The notes below the pieces were generated by a model. That model did not search any database, was not told where the DNA came from, and worked only from the letters and a program-made list of their open reading frames with translations. DNA of 64,000 nucleotides from Cryobacterium soli. Lineage in GTDB: Bacteria; Actinomycetota; Actinomycetes; Actinomycetales; Microbacteriaceae. Positions 44,360-52,690 of this stretch are shown here, piece by piece. Made by a program: the position numbers and the translations under genes. The stretch spans positions 3,720,001 to 3,784,000 of the forward strand of contig NZ_CP030033.1 in assembly GCF_003611035.1 (NCBI RefSeq), written 5' to 3'. Each line of letters begins with the position of its first letter. Within the stretch, counting starts at the first letter, position 1.

Positions 44360-44869
44360 TCAGACCAGCTTCCTGAACTCGCGGTTCTGATAGACGAGCG
44401 GGATGCGCTCGGTGCGGATGACCTCGTCGACCTGCACGATGATCATGAGGTGGTCGCCCACGGTCCAGCGTTCGTGCACCTGGCCGAGCAGAGAGGCCTG
44501 GGCGCCGGTGACGACGGGAACGCGGTCGTAGTCGCCGTGCAGGGTGACGGCGGAGAACTTGTCGATGCCTTTGGTGGCGAAGTGCCGGGCCACGTCGCCC
44601 TGGTCGTCGGCGAGGACGTTGATGGCGACGTGGTCGGTGCGGGCGAAGGCCGGGTAGCTCTCGGCGGTCTCGGCCAGGAACACGGCCACGAGCGGCGGGG
44701 TCACCGAGACGCTGGTGAAGCTGTTGGCGGTGAAGCCGTACGCGGCGCCGTTCACGTTCGTGGTGACGAGGGTGACGGAGGTGGCCATGCCGGCGAGAGC
44801 CCGGCGGAGTTCGGCCGGGTCGAAGAGGGACGCATCCGTCTCGGCGGGTCGGGGATCGGTGTGCTGCAC
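44360..44869 (-). CDS. Flavin reductase, RutF/HpaC-like
   Basis: 169 residues, FMN-binding split barrel. LRRALAGMATSVTLVTTNVNGAAYGFTANSFTSVSVTPPLVAVFL is the family N-terminal half; INVLADDQGDVARHFATKG and LVYQNREFRKLV complete it. It uses NAD(P)H to make FMNH2 for a monooxygenase, here most likely the two encoded downstream. The GTG at 44869 has GGAGG 5 nt upstream and starts VQHTDPRPAETD; the longer frame from 44956 lacks this support. It is the first gene of the minus-strand operon. Confidence 0.9.
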   Translation of the reverse strand: MQHTDPRPAETDASLFDPAELRRALAGMATSVTLVTTNVNGAAYGFTANSFTSVSVTPPLVAVFLAETAESYPAFARTDHVAINVLADDQGDVARHFATKGIDKFSAVTLHGDYDRVPVVTGAQASLLGQVHERWTVGDHLMIIVQVDEVIRTERIPLVYQNREFRKLV

Positions 44870-45050
44870 GCTGGCCTCCAAGGCACGTTTCGAGAGTTCG
44901 AGAGGAGGAGAGCGAGCGGGTGAAGTGATCAGCCGACTGAGTGAGTCGAGTGGCAAATGGCCCGCGGAGGTCCGTTGGCTTTCACAGTAGGCGGCGCAGA
45001 TTTCGCGAAAGTCCGTCTGCTGTTACGCGCAGGTAAACTCCCGAGCCATC

Positions 45051-45160
45051 TCGGCGGTCGAGCTTGTCGACGCCGTGCCGAGCCTGTCGAAGTAGACCCA
45101 GTGAGGTGCCTGCGGGACGTGCCCATCCCGTTGGTCGAGTTTGTCGAGACCCCGTGACGT
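45051..45160. repeat. Family B repeat cluster upstream of the flavin reductase operon
   Basis: GGTCGAGCTTGTCGACGCCG then GAGCCTGTCGAAGTAGACCC, GTGAGGTG, and GTTGGTCGAGTTTGTCGAGACCCC. It fills part of the 312-bp gap before the MocR gene. No clear operator for the operon was found in this gap. Confidence 0.8.
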
Positions 45161-45181
45161 GCGCGCGGGCGCTCCCGCAAC

Positions 45182-46780
45182 TCAGTTCCGGGCGGGGTGC
45201 GTGAGAAGCTGGGCGAGCACCTCGAGGGCGCGCCCGAGCTCCAGGTCGGTCGGCGCGCCGTAGCCGAGCACGAGGCCCTGCTGCCCCCGGTCGACAACCG
45301 CGTAGTCGGCCAGCGGCGCGACGCGCACCCCGTGCGCGGCGGCGTGCGCGACGAGAGCGGATACATCCGTACCGGTGGTGCCCGCCTCGGTGGCCGGCGA
45401 GAGATGCACCACAACGTGCAGCCCGCCGTCGAGGCCGGACAGCCTCACTCCGGGCAGCGCGCCGAGGGCGCCGATCACCAGGGCGCGACGGTGGGCGTAC
45501 TCGCGGCGCACCCGGGTGACATTGCGGGCCAGGCCGCCGCTGCCGAGGTAGTGTGCGAGCGCCGCCTGCTGCACTCCGGACACCGACGGGCCGAGGTCGT
45601 TCCGCACCTCGTTCAGCGCCGCCCCGAGGTCGCCGGTGGCCACGATGTAGCCGCACCGGATCCACGGGGTGACGGTCTTGGAGAAGCTGCCGACGAGGGC
45701 GACCCGGCCGGACGTGTCGAGGGTGGCGAGGGCCGGCAGCGGCGAGGTGCCGAAGCGGAACTCGCTGTCGTAATCGTCCTCGATGACCGCGGCGCCGGAT
45801 GCCCGGGCCCACTCGAGCAGGTCGAGCCGCGCCTGCACCGAGAGGCTGCTGCCGAGCGGGTACTGGTGGCTCGGCGTGACCAGCACGGCATGCGGCGCCG
45901 GGGCGAGCGCGGCGAGCGCGGTCAGGTCGATGCCGTTCTCATCGGTGCGCACGGGTTGCAGGTGGGCGCCCACCCGGCGCAGCACCCGGCGTGCGGTGGG
46001 GTAGCCGGGGTCCTCCACCGCGATCCGCGGGGCGGGGTGGGGCTGGTGCTCGCCGACGAGAGTCGCGAGGGCAAGCCCGATGCTGGCCAGGGCGTCGCTG
46101 GTGCCGGCCGTGACGATCACGTCTTCTGCCCGGCAGGCCAGGCCCCGCGCACGCCGCACATGGTCGGCGATCGAGGTGCGCAGCTCGAGCGTGCCGCTGG
46201 GTGGCGGCGAGTCGCTGCGCCCCGATGCGGCGACGGCGGACCGCCAGGCCGCGGTCCACGCGGGGTCGACGAGCCCCTGGGTCGACGGATGCCCAGGAGC
46301 CAGATCGATCATCGCCGGGTGAGTGAGGTGGGGAGCTGGGGTGTCCTGTGTCCTATCGCCGGGAGCCCGGCGCTGGTTCGCCGCCGGAACCTGGCGCGGT
46401 GCCGACCTGCGGGTAGCGCCGGGCCCGACAGCACCCGCTGCACTCGGGTGGGGAACCGAGATACGGGCCACGTCGGAGGAGAGCGGGCCGCGGCTGCCGA
46501 CAACGGCGCCGGTGAGAGTGTCGGGACGCTCCACCATCACCCGCGTCGCCGAGCCCGGACGTGCCAGCAGGTACCCCTCGCCGGCGAGTTGGTCGTAAGC
46601 GGCGACCACCGTTCCACGCGACACCCGCACCGAGCTGGCGAGCGTGCGTGTCGACGGTAGAGCCTCGTCGTGACGCAGGATCCCGTCGAGGATCGCGCGT
46701 CGCAGTGCCGTGGCGAGTTGGGCGGCGAGCGGCAGTTCCGACGCCCGATCGAGCACAATCGGCAGCTCGTGAACGTTCAT
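45182..46780 (-). CDS. MocR-family (GntR/aminotransferase) transcriptional regulator
   Basis: 532 residues. Winged helix at 1-80 (PLAAQLATALRRAILDGILRHDEALPSTRTLASSVRVSRGTVVAAYDQLAGEGYL), a Pro/Arg-rich linker, then a fold-type I aminotransferase domain (VIVTAGTSDALASIGLALA, AVLVTPSHQYPLGSSL, VIEDDYDSEF) with the PLP-binding Lys in GSFSKTVTPWIRCGYIVA. MocR proteins sense PLP or an amino compound. It is divergent from the PNPOx-like gene, a common arrangement in which the regulator controls that neighbour. Whether it also controls the heterocycle operon, transcribed away from its 3' end, is open. Confidence 0.92.
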   Translation of the reverse strand: MNVHELPIVLDRASELPLAAQLATALRRAILDGILRHDEALPSTRTLASSVRVSRGTVVAAYDQLAGEGYLLARPGSATRVMVERPDTLTGAVVGSRGPLSSDVARISVPHPSAAGAVGPGATRRSAPRQVPAANQRRAPGDRTQDTPAPHLTHPAMIDLAPGHPSTQGLVDPAWTAAWRSAVAASGRSDSPPPSGTLELRTSIADHVRRARGLACRAEDVIVTAGTSDALASIGLALATLVGEHQPHPAPRIAVEDPGYPTARRVLRRVGAHLQPVRTDENGIDLTALAALAPAPHAVLVTPSHQYPLGSSLSVQARLDLLEWARASGAAVIEDDYDSEFRFGTSPLPALATLDTSGRVALVGSFSKTVTPWIRCGYIVATGDLGAALNEVRNDLGPSVSGVQQAALAHYLGSGGLARNVTRVRREYAHRRALVIGALGALPGVRLSGLDGGLHVVVHLSPATEAGTTGTDVSALVAHAAAHGVRVAPLADYAVVDRGQQGLVLGYGAPTDLELGRALEVLAQLLTHPARN

Positions 46781-46881
46781 GCTGGTTCCTCCTGCGGTGG
46801 GCTCGCGCCGGGCAACCGGTCTAGTTGAAGTGGTCAGAACTGGCCCTGTCGCCGATCCAGTCCGCGCTCGATCCTAGTAGC

Positions 46882-47673
46882 ATGCCCCACTCCACACACC
46901 CCCGAGCCCACACGCCCGGCGCCGAAAACGCGACCGAAGCACCCACCGCCCGGCCCCGAGCCACCGCGCACGGCGCCGCATCCGGCCCCCTCCCCGTCAC
47001 CGACCGAACCCGCATCACCCGGGCGCCCGAGCGCCAGCGCACCGACCGGACCGAGCTCTACGGCATCCTGGACGACGCGCTCGTCGCTCACGTCGCGATC
47101 GTGCGCGACGGCCTGCCGCTGGTGCTGCCGATGGGCTTCGGCCGCGGCGGGGATGCCATCTATCTGCACGGCTCCACCGGCAGCGGTATCTTCCGGGCCA
47201 TGGCAGCCGGCACCCCGATCTCGGTCACGGTGACCCACCTCGACGGACTCGTGTACGCCCGCTCGCTGTTCGACAGCTCGATGAACTATCGCAGCGCCGT
47301 CGTGTTCGGCGTGCCGACGGTTGTTGCCGCCGCCGACAAGGAGGAGGCCATGCGCGTCGTCTCCGAACACCTGATGCCCGGGCGCTGGACCGAGGTGCGC
47401 GACATGACCAAGCGCGAACTCGCCGCAACCCTCGTGCTGCGGCTCCCCTTGGACGAGGCCAGCGTGAAGGTGCGCGCCCACGGCGCCTCCGAGACAGCGG
47501 ATGACGGCGACGACCGGTCGATCTGGGCCGGGGTGTTGCCGCTGCGGGTGGCGGCCCTGGCGCCGGAGACCTCCGCGCTCACCCCGGCCGGCACCCCGGT
47601 GTCGGCCGCCGCGTTGGCCTACGCAGCCAGCCTCGCGTCCGTGGCGTCCGGGTCCGGACGCGCGGCCGGATGA
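46882..47673 (+). CDS. Pyridoxamine 5'-phosphate oxidase-family protein
   Basis: 263 residues. A disordered N-terminus (about 50 residues) precedes a split-barrel flavin-binding domain: RTDRTELYGILDDALVAHVAIVRDGLPLVLPMGFGR, YLHGSTGSGIFRAM, ISVTVTHLDGLVYARSLFDSSMNYRSAVVFG. The MNYRS stretch is typical of this Pyridox_ox_2-like group, commonly encoded opposite MocR regulators. Activity is unproven for most members; FMN, F420 or heme are possible cofactors. ATG 46882 was preferred over 46825, which lies in the promoter region. Confidence 0.82.
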   Translation: MPHSTHPRAHTPGAENATEAPTARPRATAHGAASGPLPVTDRTRITRAPERQRTDRTELYGILDDALVAHVAIVRDGLPLVLPMGFGRGGDAIYLHGSTGSGIFRAMAAGTPISVTVTHLDGLVYARSLFDSSMNYRSAVVFGVPTVVAAADKEEAMRVVSEHLMPGRWTEVRDMTKRELAATLVLRLPLDEASVKVRAHGASETADDGDDRSIWAGVLPLRVAALAPETSALTPAGTPVSAAALAYAASLASVASGSGRAAG

Positions 47674-47777
47674 TCGTCGTCTTCTGCGCGGGCCTGGTCG
47701 CCCTGGCTGCTGTCGGCATCGTCTTCACGCTCAGGGCCACCGTCACGGACGGTCATCGCCGCATCCCGCCCCGCTGA
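47670..47777 (+). CDS. Small single-helix membrane protein coupled to the PNPOx-like gene
   Basis: 35 residues. One hydrophobic helix (VVFCAGLVALAAVGIVFTL) is followed by RATVTDGHRRIPPR, a basic cytosolic tail. Its ATG overlaps the TGA of the PNPOx-like gene (ATGA, 47670-47673), which argues for translation. I recall similar short proteins with a V-T-D-G-x-R-R-x-P tail in other actinobacteria, but no function is known to me. Confidence 0.6.
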   Translation: MIVVFCAGLVALAAVGIVFTLRATVTDGHRRIPPR

Positions 47778-47800
47778 GCGTCTCCGACCGTGCGTTGTCC

Positions 47801-47862
47801 GCTCAGTTCGGAACTTTGCACAGTGCGGCGGCCCGTCAATCGTGCGAAGTTCCCAACTCAGC
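47801..47862. repeat. Inverted repeat between convergent genes
   Basis: GCTCAGTTCGGAACTTTGCAC and its complement (ending GAAGTTCCCAACTCAGC) pair at 18 of 21 positions. It lies between the small membrane protein gene and the convergent hypothetical gene, a likely transcription stop for both. Confidence 0.65.
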
Positions 47863-47890
47863 GCCCGGATGGTGTTCCGGAGGCCAGGGT

Positions 47891-48304
47891 TCAGCGGGTG
47901 AGGAGCTCCAGCGGCGCATCCGGACGGAAGATGTAGACATCCACGTGCATATCGGCCGCGGCGGCGCTGGGCCAGGATGCCGGGGTGAAGAAACGGGCCA
48001 GCGGCTCGCTGATGCAGATCACCAGTCGGGGCCGGGTGGGCAGCACGCCGCGCAGCCACACCAGCTTGAGCATGTCGGCGATGGCCTTGTTGCGGTGCGA
48101 CGACTTGGGAGTGCCGGTATTGGCCACGAGCTGCACGAGCACGCTCGCGGCGGGGTCGATGCCCTCGACCTCCACGCGCAGTCCGCCGGGAACCGTGAGG
48201 GTACGCGACTCGAGCGCGACGCCGAGGCGCTCGCCGAGGGCGCGCAGCATGGCGTGCTCGGTCGACTCGGGCTGGATACGCCCGGTGGCTCCGATGTCCG
48301 TCAT
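47891..48304 (-). CDS. Conserved-looking protein of unknown function
   Basis: 137 residues, starting MTDIGATGRIQPESTEHAML. Predicted alpha/beta: helix AMLRALGERLGVAL, strands RTLTVPGGLRVEVEGID and VLVQLVANTGTP, helix RNKAIADMLKLVWLRG, strand PRLVICISE and VDVYIF. The order acid - strand - Q - K followed by a helix faintly recalls PD-(D/E)xK folds, but I cannot assign it. GAGAGGA lies 8 nt before the ATG at 48304, supporting this start over the longer frame. No partner gene. Confidence 0.65.
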   Translation of the reverse strand: MTDIGATGRIQPESTEHAMLRALGERLGVALESRTLTVPGGLRVEVEGIDPAASVLVQLVANTGTPKSSHRNKAIADMLKLVWLRGVLPTRPRLVICISEPLARFFTPASWPSAAAADMHVDVYIFRPDAPLELLTR

Positions 48305-48645
48305 ACCGCTGGTCCTCTCGCCGCTGCTGTTCTCGAGCCCGGCCGTTCGCAAGCCCGGATGTTCGCGATCGTGGCTGTTCTCGATGGCTCAGTGTACGGC
48401 CCGCGCTGCGGGCCTCCGCTGCGACCGGTGCCGGCTCCGCGGCCGGACTGTTTCAGAAGCGGACAATTGCGGCCGGCGCACCGGGCGCAAATGTCCGTTC
48501 GAGCAACAGCTGTGCCCGCTGCACCGCGAGACCATGCCGGGCCGGATGCGCCGGGCTCCGGTGCGCCCGCGGCCCGAGGAACCCGGCGGCGGACACCCGC
48601 CCGCAAGACCGGCCGCGCGGCATCCGGTGACATAGTCTGAGACTC
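48305..48645. other. Intergenic region between divergent hypothetical and LacI genes
   Basis: 341 bp without a gene; the only clear structure is the family C palindrome at 48448-48509. Both genes are transcribed away from it. Confidence 0.4.
48448..48509. repeat. Palindromic hairpin element (family C)
   Basis: CTGTTTCAGAAGCGGACAATT and the right arm AAATGTCCGTTCGAGCAACAG flank GCGGCCGGCGCACCGGGCGC. It is very close to the copy at 59871. Confidence 0.8.
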
Positions 48646-49680
48646 ATGAGCGCTGGCCATTCGACGAGCTACGACGTGGCCCGTGCGGCAGGCGTCTCGC
48701 AGTCCACGGTGTCCCGCGCCCTGCGCGACGACCCGCGGGTGTCGCCGGCCACGCGGGAGCACATCCGGGAGATCGCCCGCACCATCAACTACTCGCCCAA
48801 CCTCATGGCGCAGAGCCTGATCACCGGGGTGAGCCGCTCGATCGCGGTGCTCGTGGCCGACCTGCAGAACCCGGTCTACCCGCAGCTGGTCGACGCGGTG
48901 CAGACGACCCTCAATGAGCGCGGCTACCGGATGCTGCTGCTCAGCGACCGCTCGGAGGGCGAGCGCGAACGCGACGTCGACGCCCTGCGCGGCGGGCTCG
49001 TGGCCGGGGCGATGTTCATGCAGGCCCGGGTGGGCTCCACCCTCGCCGAAGACCTCGTGGCCCGCGGACTGCCCCTCGTGGTGATCGGCCGCGACGTGAC
49101 CTCGCCCAACGCTGGCGCCATCGACCGGTTCGTGGCCGACGGCAGCCACGGCGGTGTGCTCATCGCCGACTACCTCTACGGGCTCGGCCACCGCCGCGTC
49201 GCCATGATCGGCGGCCCGGAGAACAACCCGAGCATCAACTTCCGGGAGGTCGCCTTCCGCGCCCGGCTGGGCGATCTGGGCATCCCACTGCAGCCCGGCC
49301 TCGTGCGCCGCGGCCTGATCGAACACGAGACCGGCCTCAGCATGGGCACCGAGTTGCTCTCCCTGGCCGAGCGCCCCAGCGTGGTCTACTGCGGCACCGA
49401 CTACATCGCCTACGGGGTCATCGACGCGGCGAACCGGCTGGGCCTGTCCATTCCCCACGACGTGCAGGTGATCGGCTACGACGACCTGCGGATGTCGAGC
49501 TGGTCGATGTTCGACCTCACCACGGTGCGCCAGCCGCTGCTGGAGATCGCCACCGCCGGCACCAACCGGCTGCTCGACCGCATCGAGGGCACCTTCACGG
49601 ATGCGCCCGAACGCACGGTCTTCCCCGTGCACCTCGTGGAACGCGGCACCACCGCGCCCTGGCCCGTCCCCGCCGCGTAG
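48646..49680 (+). CDS. LacI-family regulator of the RutA/amidase locus
   Basis: 344 residues. Helix-turn-helix TSYDVARAAGVSQSTVSRALRD (about 7-28) with hinge INYSPNLMAQSLITGVSRSIAVLV; effector domain NPVYPQLVDAVQTTLNERGYRMLLL, YLYGLGHRRVAMIGG, VVYCGTDYIAYGVIDAANRLG, VQVIGYDDLRMSSW. It is transcribed toward the ABC importer genes, 248 bp upstream of them; that gap contains two CATTCGAATG palindromes 21 bp apart, a likely binding site. The inducer is probably the imported heterocycle or a product. Confidence 0.9.
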   Translation: MSAGHSTSYDVARAAGVSQSTVSRALRDDPRVSPATREHIREIARTINYSPNLMAQSLITGVSRSIAVLVADLQNPVYPQLVDAVQTTLNERGYRMLLLSDRSEGERERDVDALRGGLVAGAMFMQARVGSTLAEDLVARGLPLVVIGRDVTSPNAGAIDRFVADGSHGGVLIADYLYGLGHRRVAMIGGPENNPSINFREVAFRARLGDLGIPLQPGLVRRGLIEHETGLSMGTELLSLAERPSVVYCGTDYIAYGVIDAANRLGLSIPHDVQVIGYDDLRMSSWSMFDLTTVRQPLLEIATAGTNRLLDRIEGTFTDAPERTVFPVHLVERGTTAPWPVPAA

Positions 49681-49787
49681 CCCGCAGAGCCGACACGCCG
49701 CCGCTTTAACGCGGCCGTAACAGTACCGACCAGAGACCGTTACGCCGGGGGCCCGTTTGTGCGTTTTCGCGTAATTTACGTCGGCTA

Positions 49788-49818
49788 CATTCGAATGCAT
49801 TCGGTATCCATTCGAATG
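49788..49818. promoter_or_regulatory. Tandem operator before the RutA/amidase locus
   Basis: Two perfect CATTCGAATG palindromes (49788-49797 and 49809-49818) are 21 bp apart, two helical turns, with a further half-site CATTCG at 49798. The central CpG fits a LacI-family regulator, probably the adjacent gene product. Confidence 0.75.
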
Positions 49819-49928
49819 CACAGCCTTCCGACCGGCGACACCCACCGTCAACAGGAACCCTGCTTTTCCAGTCCCGCACCGCCTTCCCCCAAGCATCCTC
49901 AAGACGTGCCCGCACCTAGGAGAACCAC

Positions 49929-51098
49929 ATGCATACTCGTTCCCGGCAATTCCTCACCTGGTCCGCACTCGGGGTGAGCGCCGCCCTGATGCTCACCGGC
50001 TGCGCCGCCACCACGGCCGCCAGCAGCACCACCGACTCAAGCGGCACCGCCGATGGCCTCGCCTACGCCACCTCGCAGATCGAGAAGTTCAGCGCCGACC
50101 CGGAGTTCACCTTCGACGCCGAGCCGTTCGCCATGGCCGACATCGCCGGCAAGACCATCTTCAACATCCCCAACACCAGCGCCATCCCGTTCATCGTCAC
50201 GGTGAGCGAGGAGACCCAGAAGGTGGCCGAGCGCTACGGGGCCACCTGGGTGGAGTACACCAACCAGGGCAGCCCCACCGAGCACACCGCCGGCATCGAC
50301 CAGGCGATCAGCCAGAAGGCCGACGTCATCCTGCTCTCCCAGGGCATCAACGGTGAACTGCTGGTCCCCGCCCTCGAGCGGGCCAAGGCCGCCGGCATCC
50401 CCGTGGTCGTCACCCACACCATCCAGGACGGCGAGCCGATCCCCGACTCGATCAAAGACCTCGTCGCCGCACAGGTCACCGCCCCATTCAACGAGTCCGG
50501 CCGGCTCAGCGCCGACTGGGCCATCCAGGAGACCGAGGGCACGGGCAACATCCTCCTCGTCAACACCGCGGAGGTGCCCGTCGCCGGCGGCATCATCGAC
50601 GCGATGAAAGACGAGATCGCTACGAACTGCCCCGAGTGCACCGTCAAGGAGGTCAACGTTCCGCTGGCCGACTGGGCCACCAAGATCTCCACCAGCGTGC
50701 AGTCCGAGATCCAGATCAACCCCGAACTCGACTACGTGCTGCCGGTCTTCGACTCGATGGCCCTGTTCGTCGAGGCCGGAGTCGTCGCCGCCGGCAAGGT
50801 CGGCCAGGTGAAGGCAGCGTCGTTCAACGGCACCCCCGCCGTGCTCAAGATCATGCAAGAGGGCGAGGTGCTCGCCATGGACGTCGGCGAGTCGATGCCC
50901 TGGCTCGGCTGGGCCACCATGGACCAGGTCGGTCGCGTGCTGACCGGCGCCCCGGTCGTTGAAGACGGCTTCGCGCAGACCCCGCTCAAGGTGTTCACCA
51001 AGGAGAACGTCGACGAGACCGGCACCCCGCCGGGCTCGACCGAAGGCTACGGCGACGCCTACATCACCGGCTACGAAGCGCTGTGGGGCCAGCCGTAG
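49929..51098 (+). CDS. Ribose-type ABC substrate-binding lipoprotein
   Basis: 389 residues. Signal peptide with lipobox L-T-G-C25, then a Peripla_BP_4 fold: TIFNIPNTSAIPFIVTVSEETQKVAERYGATWVEY, GIDQAISQKADVILLSQGING, AKAAGIPVVVTHTIQDG, GNILLVNTAEVPVAGGIIDAMKDEI. The IFNIPN segment replaces the usual sugar-contact residues, so the ligand need not be a sugar; with RutA and amidases downstream, a nucleobase-like or cyclic ureide ligand fits. TAGGAG lies 8 nt before the ATG. First gene of the operon. Confidence 0.9.
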   Translation: MHTRSRQFLTWSALGVSAALMLTGCAATTAASSTTDSSGTADGLAYATSQIEKFSADPEFTFDAEPFAMADIAGKTIFNIPNTSAIPFIVTVSEETQKVAERYGATWVEYTNQGSPTEHTAGIDQAISQKADVILLSQGINGELLVPALERAKAAGIPVVVTHTIQDGEPIPDSIKDLVAAQVTAPFNESGRLSADWAIQETEGTGNILLVNTAEVPVAGGIIDAMKDEIATNCPECTVKEVNVPLADWATKISTSVQSEIQINPELDYVLPVFDSMALFVEAGVVAAGKVGQVKAASFNGTPAVLKIMQEGEVLAMDVGESMPWLGWATMDQVGRVLTGAPVVEDGFAQTPLKVFTKENVDETGTPPGSTEGYGDAYITGYEALWGQP

Positions 51099-52690
51099 TG
51101 ATTCCCTCCACGTCGACACCGTCAGAGCGCACCCCCGAGGCGCTCGCGCCCCTGCTGAAAATTGAGAACCTGTCGAAGACCTTCGGCGGCCTCACCGCGC
51201 TCTCTCACGTCGACCTCGACGTTCTCCCCGGGCAGATCCATGGTCTGCTCGGGGAGAACGGCTCGGGCAAGTCGACGCTGATCAAGATCCTCAGCGGCTT
51301 CTACACCCCGGATGCGGGTGCCCGCGCCTGGCTGCGCGGCACCCCGATCACGCTCCCGATCGCCCCCGGCTACTTCCGCACCCTCGGCATCAGCTTCGTG
51401 CACCAGGACCTCGGTCTGGTACCCGAGCTCAGCGTGGTGGAGAACCTGCGGATCAGCAGCATCGTCGCCGGCCGCGGACCGCTGATCAACTGGAAGAAGG
51501 AACGGGCCACAGCGGCCGAGACCTTCGCCCGGTTCGGCCTCACCATCGACCCGGGTGAGACCGTCGACCGGCTCGGCGACACCGACCGGGCCCTCATCGC
51601 CATCCTCCGCGCCGTCAGCGAACTCGGCGATCACCGCTCCCTGTTGGTGCTCGACGAACCCACCGTGTTCCTGCCCAAGGAAGACACCGACCTGCTCTTC
51701 CGCGTGGTCAAGGAACTGGTCGCCGACGGCGGTATGAGCGCGCTGCTCGTGTCGCACGACATGACCGAGGTGCTCGAACACACCGACCGGGTCACCGTGC
51801 TGCGCGCCGGCGAGGTGCAGGCACACCTGAACACCGCCGACACCACCGACGAGCACCTCGTGCAGCTGATCGTGGGCCGCACCCTCCGCCCCGCCAAACA
51901 GGGCGCACCCGCCGCCACCCACCATGCCGGCGCCGTCGCCCGGGTCGACGACCTCGCCACCGGACACGTCGACAAGCTCAGCTTCGACGTCGCCGCCGGC
52001 GAGATCGTGGGCCTGACCGGCCTGGCCGGCTCCGGCTTCGAAGACGCCCTCGCCGGCATCTACGGCGCCCACGCCGCCACCGGCCAGCTCACCCTCCGCG
52101 GCACCCGCAGCAACCTGGCGGATGCGTCGCCCCGCACCTCCCTCACCGCCGGCATCGTCTTCGTGCCGGCCGACCGCAAGACCCAGGGCGGCGTCGGCGA
52201 GCTCACCGTGGAACAGAACGTCACCCTGCCCGTGATCGGCAGGTTCCGCTCCTGGTTCGGCCTGAACACCGCCGGTCTCAGCGGCCGCGCCGACGAGATC
52301 GCCGAGAGCTACGACATCCGCCCGCGCAACCCCGAGGCCCTGTTCAGCACCCTCAGCGGCGGCAACCAGCAGAAGGCCGTGCTGGGCAAGTGGCTGCAAG
52401 ACGACCCGCAGCTGATCCTGCTCCAGGAACCCACCCAGGGTGTCGACATCGGCGCCCGCAGCATCATCTTCGACTTGCTCCGCTCCACCGCCGCCGGGGG
52501 AGTGCCCATCATCTGCGCCTCCAGCGACTACGACCAGCTCGCCGCGGTCTGCGACCGCGTCATCGTGCTCGCCCATGGGCGCCCGCACGCCGAACTGACC
52601 GGCGACGACCTCACCCATGAACTGATCGCCGCATCCGTCATCACCAGCCTGACCGAGACCCCGGCCCGGCCGAAGGAGAGTGTTTCATGA
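51098..52690 (+). CDS. Ribose-type ABC ATPase with two nucleotide-binding domains
   Basis: 530 residues. First domain: Walker A GENGSGKST, VHQDLGLVPELSVVENL, LLVLDEPTVFLPKEDT and LLVSHDMTEVLEHTDRV. Second domain: degenerate Walker A region GLTGLAGSGFEDALAGIYG, signature LSGGNQQKAVLGKWLQ, LILLQEPTQGVDIGARS. A defective second P-loop is usual in the RbsA/MglA family. In the first domain the normal LSGG signature is replaced by DRLGDTDRALIAIL, which is unusual. GTG 51098 shares its G with the previous stop. Overlaps the permease gene by 4 nt. Confidence 0.9.
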   Translation: MIPSTSTPSERTPEALAPLLKIENLSKTFGGLTALSHVDLDVLPGQIHGLLGENGSGKSTLIKILSGFYTPDAGARAWLRGTPITLPIAPGYFRTLGISFVHQDLGLVPELSVVENLRISSIVAGRGPLINWKKERATAAETFARFGLTIDPGETVDRLGDTDRALIAILRAVSELGDHRSLLVLDEPTVFLPKEDTDLLFRVVKELVADGGMSALLVSHDMTEVLEHTDRVTVLRAGEVQAHLNTADTTDEHLVQLIVGRTLRPAKQGAPAATHHAGAVARVDDLATGHVDKLSFDVAAGEIVGLTGLAGSGFEDALAGIYGAHAATGQLTLRGTRSNLADASPRTSLTAGIVFVPADRKTQGGVGELTVEQNVTLPVIGRFRSWFGLNTAGLSGRADEIAESYDIRPRNPEALFSTLSGGNQQKAVLGKWLQDDPQLILLQEPTQGVDIGARSIIFDLLRSTAAGGVPIICASSDYDQLAAVCDRVIVLAHGRPHAELTGDDLTHELIAASVITSLTETPARPKESVS

